A DNA stretch of 20,924 nucleotides, taken from IMG/VR virus record IMGVR_UViG_3300020442_000737, positions 1 through 20,924 of that record; one strand, written 5' to 3'. The stretch comes from a virus. Shown here piece after piece: positions 1 to 7,540 of this stretch; position 1 is the stretch's first letter, and each line of letters starts with the position of its first letter. A program made the position numbers and the translations under genes. Below the pieces are notes generated by a model. The model was not told where the DNA came from and searched no databases. It worked only from the letters and a program-made list of their open reading frames with translations.

Positions 1-35
1 ATATACAATCAAGGGAAATACTTCATGTACTTTAT

Positions 36-896
36 TCACTTATTATCGTTAATGGTATATTCGTTATTATCTCCTGGGTAATCAGCAGGTGTCAAGCCCT
101 TATACTCTGCAATGTTCTTTTCAACATCTCTTCTTTCTGCGAAGATTGTATAATGGAAATCAAAATGTTTTTGACCCTGAATAGTGATTCCACCACCAAT
201 GTAAACGAGATTATCGTCGATATTTTTTACATATAAATTCTGATCTTGACCAACTGAAGTCAAAGAAACTGTAATAGATTCTGGATCTACAAGACCTCTC
301 CAGTATTCTGGTAAAGCAATTACATTAGACTTGGATTTACCACGAACATAAACTTCTGCACTCGGACCTTCCAAACAAATATGTCTGAGTCTATAATTTT
401 CTTTTGTTGGGTGTGGAATATCAAAAGACTTTTTGGTTGCAATCGCAGCCGCAATCGTTGGATTGATTCCAACTGTAGGGCTGATATTACCGACAAAAGT
501 TGAAGAGGTACATACAGTATCACAAATAATTGTTTTGAAAACATTAACTGCAGAACCAGCATTAAGTGCGGATTTAACATTGATTCCAGTTGTAGCACTT
601 AGAGCAGCTCTAAGAGTCATGCCAATTTTGGCAGTTAAACCAGTGACATTGGAGATTGCAATTCTATTATAAATTCCGTAATGATTTGTAATTCCAATAA
701 TTTGTAGTGAAATCGGGTTAGCGATTCCAGGTCCAATCATGCAGTTAGCAAGAGGAATCGGTGGACCAGCAGCACCAATCCACAAAGGTCCATTGATTAC
801 ACCTGTTCCAGGAACAGCAGGAACCGCAGGTAAAAAGGAATAATCTACTGGTCCTAATATAAGTTTTTCAGTATTAGTTACTGGTTTTGCGCCCAT
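36..896 (-). CDS. Tail fibre-like virion structural protein
   Basis: 286-aa protein. The first ~150 residues are rich in Gly, Ile, Thr and Ala with no charged clusters, as in beta-rich fibre or knob shafts. The last ~130 residues form a compact domain that I recognise from many marine T4-like phage structural proteins: an IPHPTK element, then LRHICLEGP, EVYVRGK, LPEYW, and an end containing AERRDVEK and TPADYPG. This domain usually sits at the C-terminus of fibre-like or appendage proteins; its exact job is not known to me. Its ATG overlaps the stop of the upstream gene by one base (TAATG), so it is the last gene of the hub operon seen here. Host-contact or fibre function is inferred from composition and place. 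A non-fibre baseplate decoration protein is the main alternative. Confidence 0.6.
   Translation of the reverse strand: MGAKPVTNTEKLILGPVDYSFLPAVPAVPGTGVINGPLWIGAAGPPIPLANCMIGPGIANPISLQIIGITNHYGIYNRIAISNVTGLTAKIGMTLRAALSATTGINVKSALNAGSAVNVFKTIICDTVCTSSTFVGNISPTVGINPTIAAAIATKKSFDIPHPTKENYRLRHICLEGPSAEVYVRGKSKSNVIALPEYWRGLVDPESITVSLTSVGQDQNLYVKNIDDNLVYIGGGITIQGQKHFDFHYTIFAERRDVEKNIAEYKGLTPADYPGDNNEYTINDNK
66..95 (-). promoter_or_regulatory. Candidate sigma70-type promoter pointing out of the window
   Basis: On the minus strand TTGACA (positions 95-90) is followed after 18 bases by GATAAT (71-66), which matches five of six bases of the -10 consensus. It lies inside the 3' end of the fibre-like gene and would fire toward whatever lies left of position 1. 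The same bases encode the ...LTPADYPGDNN... tail of that protein, so a chance match is quite possible. Confidence 0.3.
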
Positions 897-1465
897 TATT
901 CAAAAAGCCCCGATAGTCCACCTGTAATAAATGCAAAGATTTTACTCATAATTCCACCCTGTTGATCCTCAGTACCACTACTTGAGTTTTCAGCAATGTT
1001 ACCTCGGATATCGGTGGTCTGTGCAGCAACAATAGCACTATTTGTTCCCACCATATTTACTTTTGATCCTTTGATATTGACAACGGGAGCTCTCTCTTGG
1101 ATCTGTTTAGGAGCAGTGATAGTAACTTCTCCAGAACCATCTTGAGCTTCGATTCTAATGTTTAGACCCTTAATGATAATATCACCATCTTTAGCGTCAA
1201 TCACAATATTACCACCCATTGCATAGATGCCCTTTGCAACTTCATCCTTTCCAGAAAATTTTCCGCACGTTTCAAGAGAAGCTTTGGCTGTTACATCATG
1301 TTTGTTTCCTTCATGAGTGTATTCAAATCCTTGACCACGATCAGTAAACATTGCATAGTCAATCTGCCTACCCGCAGCATCTCTTGTTCCAGATTTAATT
1401 ACAAATCCAGGGCGCTTTTCAACAAATTGTTTTGGAAATAGATCCTTGTCCTGTTTTTCTGACAT
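896..1465 (-). CDS. Putative beta-helical baseplate spike (gp5 C-terminal-like)
   Basis: 189-aa protein directly downstream of the gp5-type gene with a 3-nt gap. Residues ~80-155 show short alternating strands with regularly placed Gly and Val/Ile (GGNIVID, GDIIIKGLNI, GEVTITAP, VVNIKGSKVNMVG). This resembles the repeats of the triple-stranded beta-helix at the C-terminus of T4 gp5 and VgrG spikes. The N-terminal ~75 residues contain phrases such as YAMFTDRGQGFEYTHEG, and the end is a Gly/Phe-rich hydrophobic tail. T4 gp5 carries OB-fold, lysozyme and beta-helix in one chain. Here the adjacent gp5-type protein has only the OB part recognisable, so this gene may supply the puncturing needle. 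That role is inference from pattern and position; the protein could also be a generic hub-associated protein. Confidence 0.5.
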   Translation of the reverse strand: MSEKQDKDLFPKQFVEKRPGFVIKSGTRDAAGRQIDYAMFTDRGQGFEYTHEGNKHDVTAKASLETCGKFSGKDEVAKGIYAMGGNIVIDAKDGDIIIKGLNIRIEAQDGSGEVTITAPKQIQERAPVVNIKGSKVNMVGTNSAIVAAQTTDIRGNIAENSSSGTEDQQGGIMSKIFAFITGGLSGLFE

Positions 1466-1468
1466 TGG

Positions 1469-3892
1469 TTATACGCAATCGATTACATTGATTAGTGTTG
1501 TACCAATACCGACCGAAGCAACTGCGTTGTCTACAGTTAGATATTGTGGGACAAACTTCATAACAGGGAAGACATTAGCACCATACCCTGTCTTAGTATT
1601 TATAGCTGCTCCAGGATAGAAATCAAACTGATCCTTACAGGTGTCATCTGATTCAAATCCAACAATACTTCCGTTAGCAGTGAGAATAGGTTTATAGACG
1701 CAACCACCAAATGAAACGTCATCACCAGATGTATATCCAATTCCAGGTCCGTCAATAATAATAGAAGTGATGATACCTACTGGATCACTTGAGATACCAG
1801 AGATTGGAACACAATAACCATTTATACAGGTAAATCCTAGTGGGCAATCTCCATCTTCATCACAGATTTTAACGCACTCACCATCTACACATGCATAACC
1901 CTCTGGGCAATCTCCTTCTTCAGTGCAAACCAGAACGCATTTACCATCCACACACTTATATCCTTCTGGGCAATTAGAATCATCACTACAAGGAATTGTT
2001 CCGTCTGCAATATCTTCTAATTCCCCTGGGATATATCCTTCACCAGGATCTACAACAATAACACCATCGATAGATCCTCCACTACCTCCAGGTCCTGGCG
2101 GTGTAATGGTTGTTTTGACGATTGCTCCTTTACCGCAACCAGTATTATCTACAACATATACGTTTGGTGCTTTTGTAAATCCTTTTCCTGGGTTTTGTAC
2201 AGCAACTGTTAGAATTGTTCCATCACTTGCAACAACAGGTTTCATTACTGCACCCTTTCCATCTCCAACAACGACAGCTGTAGGAGGCAAACAAGTATCA
2301 TACTTTAGACCAATAGGTAGACTTGCTACCGAGTTTTGGTCAGTTGGATTTATAATTTCTTCTCTACATGGTCCAAACGGAGAATCCGAAGAACCAAATA
2401 TCGACATGTATCCTACAGCTTCATCGATACCTGATTCCGCAGTCTTAAGGTCATTAAGGATGTCTAGATTCTGAAGAGTTTGTTGCCAGTTGTCTGGACT
2501 TGGTAGTTTGATACCACCGAAGGGATCAAAATCAATAGATCCTTCACACTTCAAAGAATCACAATCAAGGAAAGATAGTAGTTGTTGTAGTTGTGCAACT
2601 GCACCACTGATCATTCCTGAGATTTGACCGATACCACCAGCCAACCAATCAAGACCACTCAATACTGGAGCAAGAGCACTATTCAACATTTCTTCCAACT
2701 TAGAAAGAAGTGATGCGACGAATTCTTGTGCTGCACAAGTGGGGAAGTGGTTTAGTTTACCCAACATTCCATCAATCAATGAAGAAATAAAGTCAGTAAT
2801 AGGTCCGAATAGTTTTTCAAAGATACAGAAAATAATATCCAGAATGACTTTGGTTGCTTCACTAATGGGAAGTGAAATAGGAGATGGGATTGCAATACCA
2901 AGAACTTTAAATAATTTACCAATCAACTTGAACATATCATCACGCATTGCGTTCATGATCAGTTTCATCATGCCCGCAACCTTTCTTGCGATCCTACTAA
3001 TTACTGACCCCATGTCAACAACTAGATTTCTAACAGGATCAATAAACCCTAAAGCAGTTGACTCCAACGAATTAACAAACTTCATGAAGCTATTAATAGC
3101 TGCATGGATATTTGCAAGAATATTGTCTTGACAACCATTAGAACCAGTTTCTGGAAAAGGTTCTGATGCATCTCTAAGGAAAATCAGTTCTCCTTGATCT
3201 AAATCAATTAGGGAGTCAAAATTAATGATTAGTTTAGGTGGTTCGTACTTAGCACCAGCTTCTGGTTTACTATCTGTCTTAGTTTCTCCAGTAATTCCTG
3301 GGTCCTGTTGTTCAGCAGTAGTTGTACTACCGAGATTCTCATAAACACTATTATCACCTTTGACCTTAAATTGAGAACCACTACCTAATGTTTTCTCTTT
3401 TGGTGCAATTACACCTTCTTGTCCTGGCGCTCTAGTCGCCATGGGTTCACTTACAAATTTACCTTTGAATCCTGTAAAAGGTTCAAAGGGATCTGGATCT
3501 TGAACATTTATTACTGCAGGAGATCTGTTGATGCAACCAAATACCACAGGTTGTTGAGCTTCCTCTCCATCAAGGAAGAATCCAACAACAGTCTCTCCTC
3601 CAATAATACCAGCAGTTTTACCAAAACCACCTTGACCGACAGATCCATCAGCAGCACTGGATAGAACATGTGCCCAAGGCAGATCATTGTCCGCTAATTG
3701 ACTTCTATCAAAGGTATGAAAACCAATGATCCTAACCTTACATCTATAACCCCAAGACTCTGCTTTGAGGTCCTTATTGATGGAATTTACTTTTTGATTC
3801 AGCCAAACCTCTGGATCGGCAACTTGACCGATCCACCAGGTAAAGCCATCTTTACCAGCAAAGTTAGATTTAAGGAGGGCCTCGTCAATCAT
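1469..3892 (-). CDS. 5: Baseplate hub protein, gp5-type OB-fold, no lysozyme domain
   Basis: 807-aa protein. Residues ~16-125 match the gp5/VgrG OB-fold: a TWWIGQV start, LPWAHV at 71-76, and GFFLDGEEAQQPVVFG at 104-119. T4 gp5 (575 aa) follows this with a lysozyme domain and a beta-helix; neither is recognisable here. Instead there is a Pro/Gly linker (~125-215), a long helical, partly hydrophobic middle (~240-440), two to three GxGY/F-type beta segments (near VQNPGKGFTKAP, VDPGEGYIP and DGPGIGYTSG), and three Cys-rich repeats at 635-694. It would sit at the hub tip on the gp27-like trimer. The ATG lies 4 nt after the CP12-like stop; the next gene starts 3 nt after its own stop. The OB-fold assignment is solid; the middle and C-terminal roles are unknown. 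Confidence 0.82.
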   Translation of the reverse strand: MIDEALLKSNFAGKDGFTWWIGQVADPEVWLNQKVNSINKDLKAESWGYRCKVRIIGFHTFDRSQLADNDLPWAHVLSSAADGSVGQGGFGKTAGIIGGETVVGFFLDGEEAQQPVVFGCINRSPAVINVQDPDPFEPFTGFKGKFVSEPMATRAPGQEGVIAPKEKTLGSGSQFKVKGDNSVYENLGSTTTAEQQDPGITGETKTDSKPEAGAKYEPPKLIINFDSLIDLDQGELIFLRDASEPFPETGSNGCQDNILANIHAAINSFMKFVNSLESTALGFIDPVRNLVVDMGSVISRIARKVAGMMKLIMNAMRDDMFKLIGKLFKVLGIAIPSPISLPISEATKVILDIIFCIFEKLFGPITDFISSLIDGMLGKLNHFPTCAAQEFVASLLSKLEEMLNSALAPVLSGLDWLAGGIGQISGMISGAVAQLQQLLSFLDCDSLKCEGSIDFDPFGGIKLPSPDNWQQTLQNLDILNDLKTAESGIDEAVGYMSIFGSSDSPFGPCREEIINPTDQNSVASLPIGLKYDTCLPPTAVVVGDGKGAVMKPVVASDGTILTVAVQNPGKGFTKAPNVYVVDNTGCGKGAIVKTTITPPGPGGSGGSIDGVIVVDPGEGYIPGELEDIADGTIPCSDDSNCPEGYKCVDGKCVLVCTEEGDCPEGYACVDGECVKICDEDGDCPLGFTCINGYCVPISGISSDPVGIITSIIIDGPGIGYTSGDDVSFGGCVYKPILTANGSIVGFESDDTCKDQFDFYPGAAINTKTGYGANVFPVMKFVPQYLTVDNAVASVGIGTTLINVIDCV
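1597..1604 (-). promoter_or_regulatory. Candidate T4-type late promoter inside the gp5 gene
   Basis: The minus strand reads CTATAAATA, a perfect match to the T4/cyanophage late motif, at 1604-1597 within the gp5-type reading frame. It is about 130 nt upstream of the spike-like gene at 1465, so it could give extra late mRNA for the spike-like and fibre-like genes. With an 8-base motif inside a coding sequence, chance cannot be excluded. Confidence 0.35.
1811..1990 (-). repeat. Three tandem ~60-bp units encoding Cys-rich repeats
   Basis: Within the gp5-type gene, three consecutive units of about 20 codons each follow the pattern C-x-x-(D/E)-(D/G/S)-(D/N)-C-P-x-G-(Y/F)-x-C-(V/I)-(D/N)-G-x-C-V. 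They run from Cys635 to Cys694. The DNA units are also visibly similar, with repeated tctgggcaat and accatcyacaca blocks on the plus strand. The spacing is like that of small disulphide-rich modules (EB or Dickkopf-like) in secreted proteins. Confidence 0.85.
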
Positions 3893-3896
3893 TTAA

Positions 3897-4124
3897 TCAG
3901 TTATCGTGGGTTTTACACTCTGGTGCGCCTGGTTCCATTTCGCAGTAAAGTTCGAGTGCAGTGGGATCGTGATGATCACCAGCAGCAATCTCTTCTTTGT
4001 GGTTCTCTGCATAAACTTCTAGTTCATGCAACTCTTCTTCAATGTGACGGCGTTGTTGTGGCGATGTCGTAGGATCCTGAAGAATTTCTTTATCCTTCTG
4101 GATATGAGCTTCGATGTTTTCCAT
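3897..4124 (-). CDS. cp12: CP12-like Calvin-cycle regulator (phage auxiliary metabolic gene)
   Basis: 75-aa, acidic, His-rich protein. The last ~25 residues match the CP12 C-terminal signature: a PTALELYC segment, then Cys61-x8-Cys70 enclosing EMEPGAPE, then a basic residue and a short acidic tail. The stretch HIEEELHELEVYAENH fits the helical core of CP12. Family knowledge: CP12 bridges GAPDH and phosphoribulokinase when oxidised and so shuts down the Calvin cycle, and cyanophages carry cp12. Only the C-terminal Cys pair is present, and the terminal consensus YDD/YED is THDN here, which may alter insertion into the GAPDH active site. The gene lies 4 nt after the gp27-like stop and 4 nt before the gp5 ATG, with ACGGAG ahead of its ATG. 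It is therefore likely co-transcribed with late structural genes. Identification rests on the motif, not on a search. Confidence 0.75.
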   Translation of the reverse strand: MENIEAHIQKDKEILQDPTTSPQQRRHIEEELHELEVYAENHKEEIAAGDHHDPTALELYCEMEPGAPECKTHDN

Positions 4125-4128
4125 GGGA

Positions 4129-5406
4129 TTACTCCGTGATTCCGTAAGAGTCTCGTACTAATTTTAGAGACGTTACCATTTTATTCGCTTCAAAGTGGTG
4201 ACGCAACTCTTTTATGAGGTAATTACCACTTTTCTTTTCATCAGCTTCGGGTGAATCTTTCCCTGACGTAGCACCTTGTAAAACAACTTTTATGACATCA
4301 CCCGACTTTAAGTTGACATTCATTGGTACCATAATATTTAGCGACTGAGTGAAAAGGAGATTATATCTAGAAAATGACTTCGCCATATCAGCAACATCTC
4401 TGCCGGCATCTTCTTTTTCTCCCTTTGTATCTAGAATCCCCACATCAGCGGTTCTTACCAAAATTCTAGACACTCTACTACCAAATAGTTCAGATTTTGC
4501 AACTCCTTCAGCACCCAATAAAGACTTAGAGTTTACTTCATCACTGATATTATAGACGATACCATCTACTCTATTTTGATAAACATCATAAAAATAAGTT
4601 ACATTAGAATATGTACCCAGTGTCAGACTTTCTTTTAGATCATTCACTCTATCAAAAATGTGATCCATAATCACAAACGCATTATTTGGATTATTAGATT
4701 GGATCGCATCGTTTGTTGCGTATGTGAACGTTGGTTCTTGTTTGACTAAATTATTGATACTCCTGAAGTTATATCCTTTAGAGTTTTCAAAGAACAAAAA
4801 TCCAGATGTTCCTTTTGCTTTTGTTCCATCAGTACCAGACTTTGAGTCTGATGGAATACCTTTAGGTGACAACCAGGTTAATACATTAAAAGGTTTCTTC
4901 ATCGTTCCAATGAACGAGTAACTATTGGCAGTCTTATCAAAGACACCACCAGTGACTTTAGGATTTTGTTTGTTTTGATGTAGATACTCTCTAATAATTT
5001 TGATGATGTGATTTTCAATCGTCATCTTTTCAAACTTTCTCTGCACCCTTGAAGTTTCATTGGTTAGATACTCCATAGAACACAAATGCAATCTAAAACT
5101 TTCTTGAGATGCACTTGTATTGATATTACTAATCTTATGTACATACATTGCAAATTCTTTATCTCTGATGAATTGACCACTTGCAGTCTCTACATCAAAT
5201 AGTACAGCTTCTCCACCAACAATAGGTAATTTTTCAAGAACAGGATAACCAGCAGCAATATCAATAGTCATCATTACACTAGGAGAAAATAAATCCTCAT
5301 AGTAATCCGATTGAGTAATTGCGTTTGTTAAATCAATCTGATTGCTACCATCAAGAGTACTGATGATAACTGCATTATAATTTAGAGCTTCGATTACTGA
5401 TGCCAT
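4129..5406 (-). CDS. Baseplate hub structural protein, gp27-like
   Basis: 425-aa protein (T4 gp27 is 391 aa). It opens with ALNYNAVIISTLDGSNQIDL, then DYYEDLFSPSVMMTIDI and segments such as GGEAVLFDVET and FRLHLCSMEYLTNE. These are typical of hub proteins built from tail-tube-like domains, and homologous proteins are usually listed as virion structural in cyanophages. It lies upstream of the CP12-like and gp5 genes, the order expected for a gp27-gp5 hub. Its role would be a trimeric adaptor between the sixfold tube and the threefold spike. The ATG lies one base after the stop of the 710-aa gene (TAATATG). No sequence motif by itself proves gp27; length, neighbourhood and the tail-protein character support it. 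Confidence 0.6.
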   Translation of the reverse strand: MASVIEALNYNAVIISTLDGSNQIDLTNAITQSDYYEDLFSPSVMMTIDIAAGYPVLEKLPIVGGEAVLFDVETASGQFIRDKEFAMYVHKISNINTSASQESFRLHLCSMEYLTNETSRVQRKFEKMTIENHIIKIIREYLHQNKQNPKVTGGVFDKTANSYSFIGTMKKPFNVLTWLSPKGIPSDSKSGTDGTKAKGTSGFLFFENSKGYNFRSINNLVKQEPTFTYATNDAIQSNNPNNAFVIMDHIFDRVNDLKESLTLGTYSNVTYFYDVYQNRVDGIVYNISDEVNSKSLLGAEGVAKSELFGSRVSRILVRTADVGILDTKGEKEDAGRDVADMAKSFSRYNLLFTQSLNIMVPMNVNLKSGDVIKVVLQGATSGKDSPEADEKKSGNYLIKELRHHFEANKMVTSLKLVRDSYGITE

Positions 5407-5407
5407 A

Positions 5408-7540
5408 TTAGCAACTTGCGAGTTTAGTTGTTAAGAGTTCCTTCTGTATTCTATTTACACTAGCAGGTACAGGCATAGGTACAATCATCATCTCTTGACC
5501 TCCTGGTCCAGTCATCATCTGTGGTTGTTGAGATTGACCTCCGATAGGCATTACAACGACATTATCTCCTCCACCTTGTTCATAAGATTGATAATCAGAT
5601 ATTTGAGTAGATACCTGACTCATTACTTGTTGTGGTACAGGGCTTGGGGTTACTTGTGGAGTTACTTCTGGTGCAGATGGTGCAGGTGTTTTAACTTCCT
5701 CCACATAACCACCTTGAATTTCATTCATAATTCTTTCTACTTCTTCTCCTTTGCCCTGATCTCTCAACATTTTAGAATATCCTTCTACAGTTGCCTGACC
5801 AGACACCCAATCTAAAGCACCAGCAAATGCATCTCTACCGAGAGCCTCTTTCATTGCTTTAATTCTTTCCTGTTTTATCTGAATATCTTCCATCTCACCT
5901 GCGGTGAATCCAGTTTCTTCATCGATAACTGTATTACGATCTACACCTGCACGAGTTTTGGTTTCATCTCTCTTTAGTTGTGATTCAGTCCTTGCACCAT
6001 CATTTCCTGATGTAGGTGGAGCAGCAGTAGGCGCAGGTTCTGGGTCAGATGGTTTGTTGCCAGGAGGTGCTAACTTAGGTGTAGTTCCTGCACCTGGTCC
6101 AACATATTTGAAGTGAGCACTACCAGGTCCATGGTTATAAACATATTGCCATCCAAACTTGTGACCATTTTCTCTCATCCACTCATAGCCTTCACCATTC
6201 ATATCAAGTGCTTCGCCATACATATGGTGTGAATTTTCGTGACCCCCAATAGCAGTATTCTTTTCTTGACTTCTACCAGAACTTGCAACATAAGATCCAA
6301 GATTCATCCCAGATTCTTTTAATGCTCCAGCAAAAGCAGCAGCTGCAGGTTGAGAAAATACCAATGGTCTTCCATTTTGATCAATTTGACCAGCAATACC
6401 ATAACCAGAACCAGTCTCAGGGTGATCTGCCCCAACAACATTAGCAGCACCAGTAAATTGTTGTACACTAACACCCCCACCACCAGTGCGACCATCATCA
6501 CTTCCAGATGTGGTTGATCTGACGATTTTCTTGGCCTTTACCGAACTTTCAAATTTTTTAATAATTTCTTCAAACTTATCTAGCAATTCACTGAAAGTCT
6601 TTCTACCTCTTGGATTATCTAATTCTTTCTTCTGTTCTTCCTGTTTTTCTTTCTTCTCTTTGTTTTCTTCATTAAACTTTTCAAGATCCTCACCGACTTT
6701 ATCGGCACCAGTGAGTTTGTCCGCACCTGAAGCAGCTAACTTGGATCCAGCCATTGAACCCATAATACCAGAACCAAGAACCGCAATTCCATATAAAATT
6801 CTTGCACCTGGTACAGGAGTTACAAGTAGTGGAGAAAGAGCGGTAGCAGTTGCTTTACTTGCAAGAGCAAAACCTGCCATACCACCTGCAGCATCCGCAG
6901 CAGTACCTACTACAGCTTGGGTATTAGTCTGACCTTCTGCTTTTCTAAATCCAAATTCTAAACCAGCAGACGCAATATTTAATGCAGCATTCGCTTTACT
7001 GACACCTCTGAGACCTTTAGAGGCATCTGCAACACTATCAAGAACTCTAGTGCCTTGTCTTGCACCTCTAACTGCATCTTGTGTTGCATCAACTGCTTGA
7101 CCAGTCTGTTTTAATTTTTTTAAGTCTTTTGCTCTCTGAAGGGCAGTTCTACCATCTCTACCTACCTTACCACCTCTTCTGAATAAACCCCTAATATCAT
7201 TAGCAAAATCAGCAATACCAAGAAGATTACTTCCTAAACCAAGTAATCCCATACCTCCAGTCAATGCACCTCCAATAGCACCAAGGATTCCACCTCCACC
7301 ACCTTTGATGTTAAGATTTTTTAGTGATTTGAGTTTTTGACCTTTAGGTAGGTTAAAACGACGAATATTATTAGCTCCTCTATTGAGGAACTTGGACATA
7401 TCATCAAAGTCTCTTTTGACTCTGTTACGTTGGGTCTTTCCGTGTCTTAGATTGCCAACGATACCAGTCATCTGCCCGATAGGAGATGATACAGCGGAAA
7501 TCTTTGGTTTTTTATATGTGGGAACTACTGATACTGACAT
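5408..7540 (-). CDS. Tail/hub protein with M15 (VanY-like) peptidase domain
   Basis: 710-aa protein. The basic N-terminus (1-70) is followed by Gly-rich hydrophobic stretches (~78-115 and ~210-275), which could span a membrane or pack in the tail lumen. A highly charged Lys/Glu helix follows (~280-315). A D-Ala-D-Ala carboxypeptidase-like domain covers ~370-480, with the SxHxxGxAxD signature at Ser437-Asp446 (zinc ligands His439 and Asp446) and a closing AHFKYVG with third ligand His476. The usual acidic residue three before the last His is Gly here, so catalysis may differ or belong to another M15 subgroup. A Pro-rich linker and a Gln/Met-rich tail ending in Cys complete it. The start overlaps the previous stop (TAATG). 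Likely a tail-delivered wall peptidase; a second tape-measure-like role is possible. Confidence 0.65.
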   Translation of the reverse strand: MSVSVVPTYKKPKISAVSSPIGQMTGIVGNLRHGKTQRNRVKRDFDDMSKFLNRGANNIRRFNLPKGQKLKSLKNLNIKGGGGGILGAIGGALTGGMGLLGLGSNLLGIADFANDIRGLFRRGGKVGRDGRTALQRAKDLKKLKQTGQAVDATQDAVRGARQGTRVLDSVADASKGLRGVSKANAALNIASAGLEFGFRKAEGQTNTQAVVGTAADAAGGMAGFALASKATATALSPLLVTPVPGARILYGIAVLGSGIMGSMAGSKLAASGADKLTGADKVGEDLEKFNEENKEKKEKQEEQKKELDNPRGRKTFSELLDKFEEIIKKFESSVKAKKIVRSTTSGSDDGRTGGGGVSVQQFTGAANVVGADHPETGSGYGIAGQIDQNGRPLVFSQPAAAAFAGALKESGMNLGSYVASSGRSQEKNTAIGGHENSHHMYGEALDMNGEGYEWMRENGHKFGWQYVYNHGPGSAHFKYVGPGAGTTPKLAPPGNKPSDPEPAPTAAPPTSGNDGARTESQLKRDETKTRAGVDRNTVIDEETGFTAGEMEDIQIKQERIKAMKEALGRDAFAGALDWVSGQATVEGYSKMLRDQGKGEEVERIMNEIQGGYVEEVKTPAPSAPEVTPQVTPSPVPQQVMSQVSTQISDYQSYEQGGGDNVVVMPIGGQSQQPQMMTGPGGQEMMIVPMPVPASVNRIQKELLTTKLASC

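Noticed and set aside
24-35. Possible start codon of a further gene on the minus strand (ATG at 26)
   Set aside because: It reads only five codons before a stop; no gene can be supported in the 35 bases left of the fibre-like gene.
1923-2474. Plus-strand open frame of 183 aa opposite gp5
   Set aside because: Pro/Ser/Thr-rich translation of the reverse of a Gly/Asp-rich coding region; no independent support.
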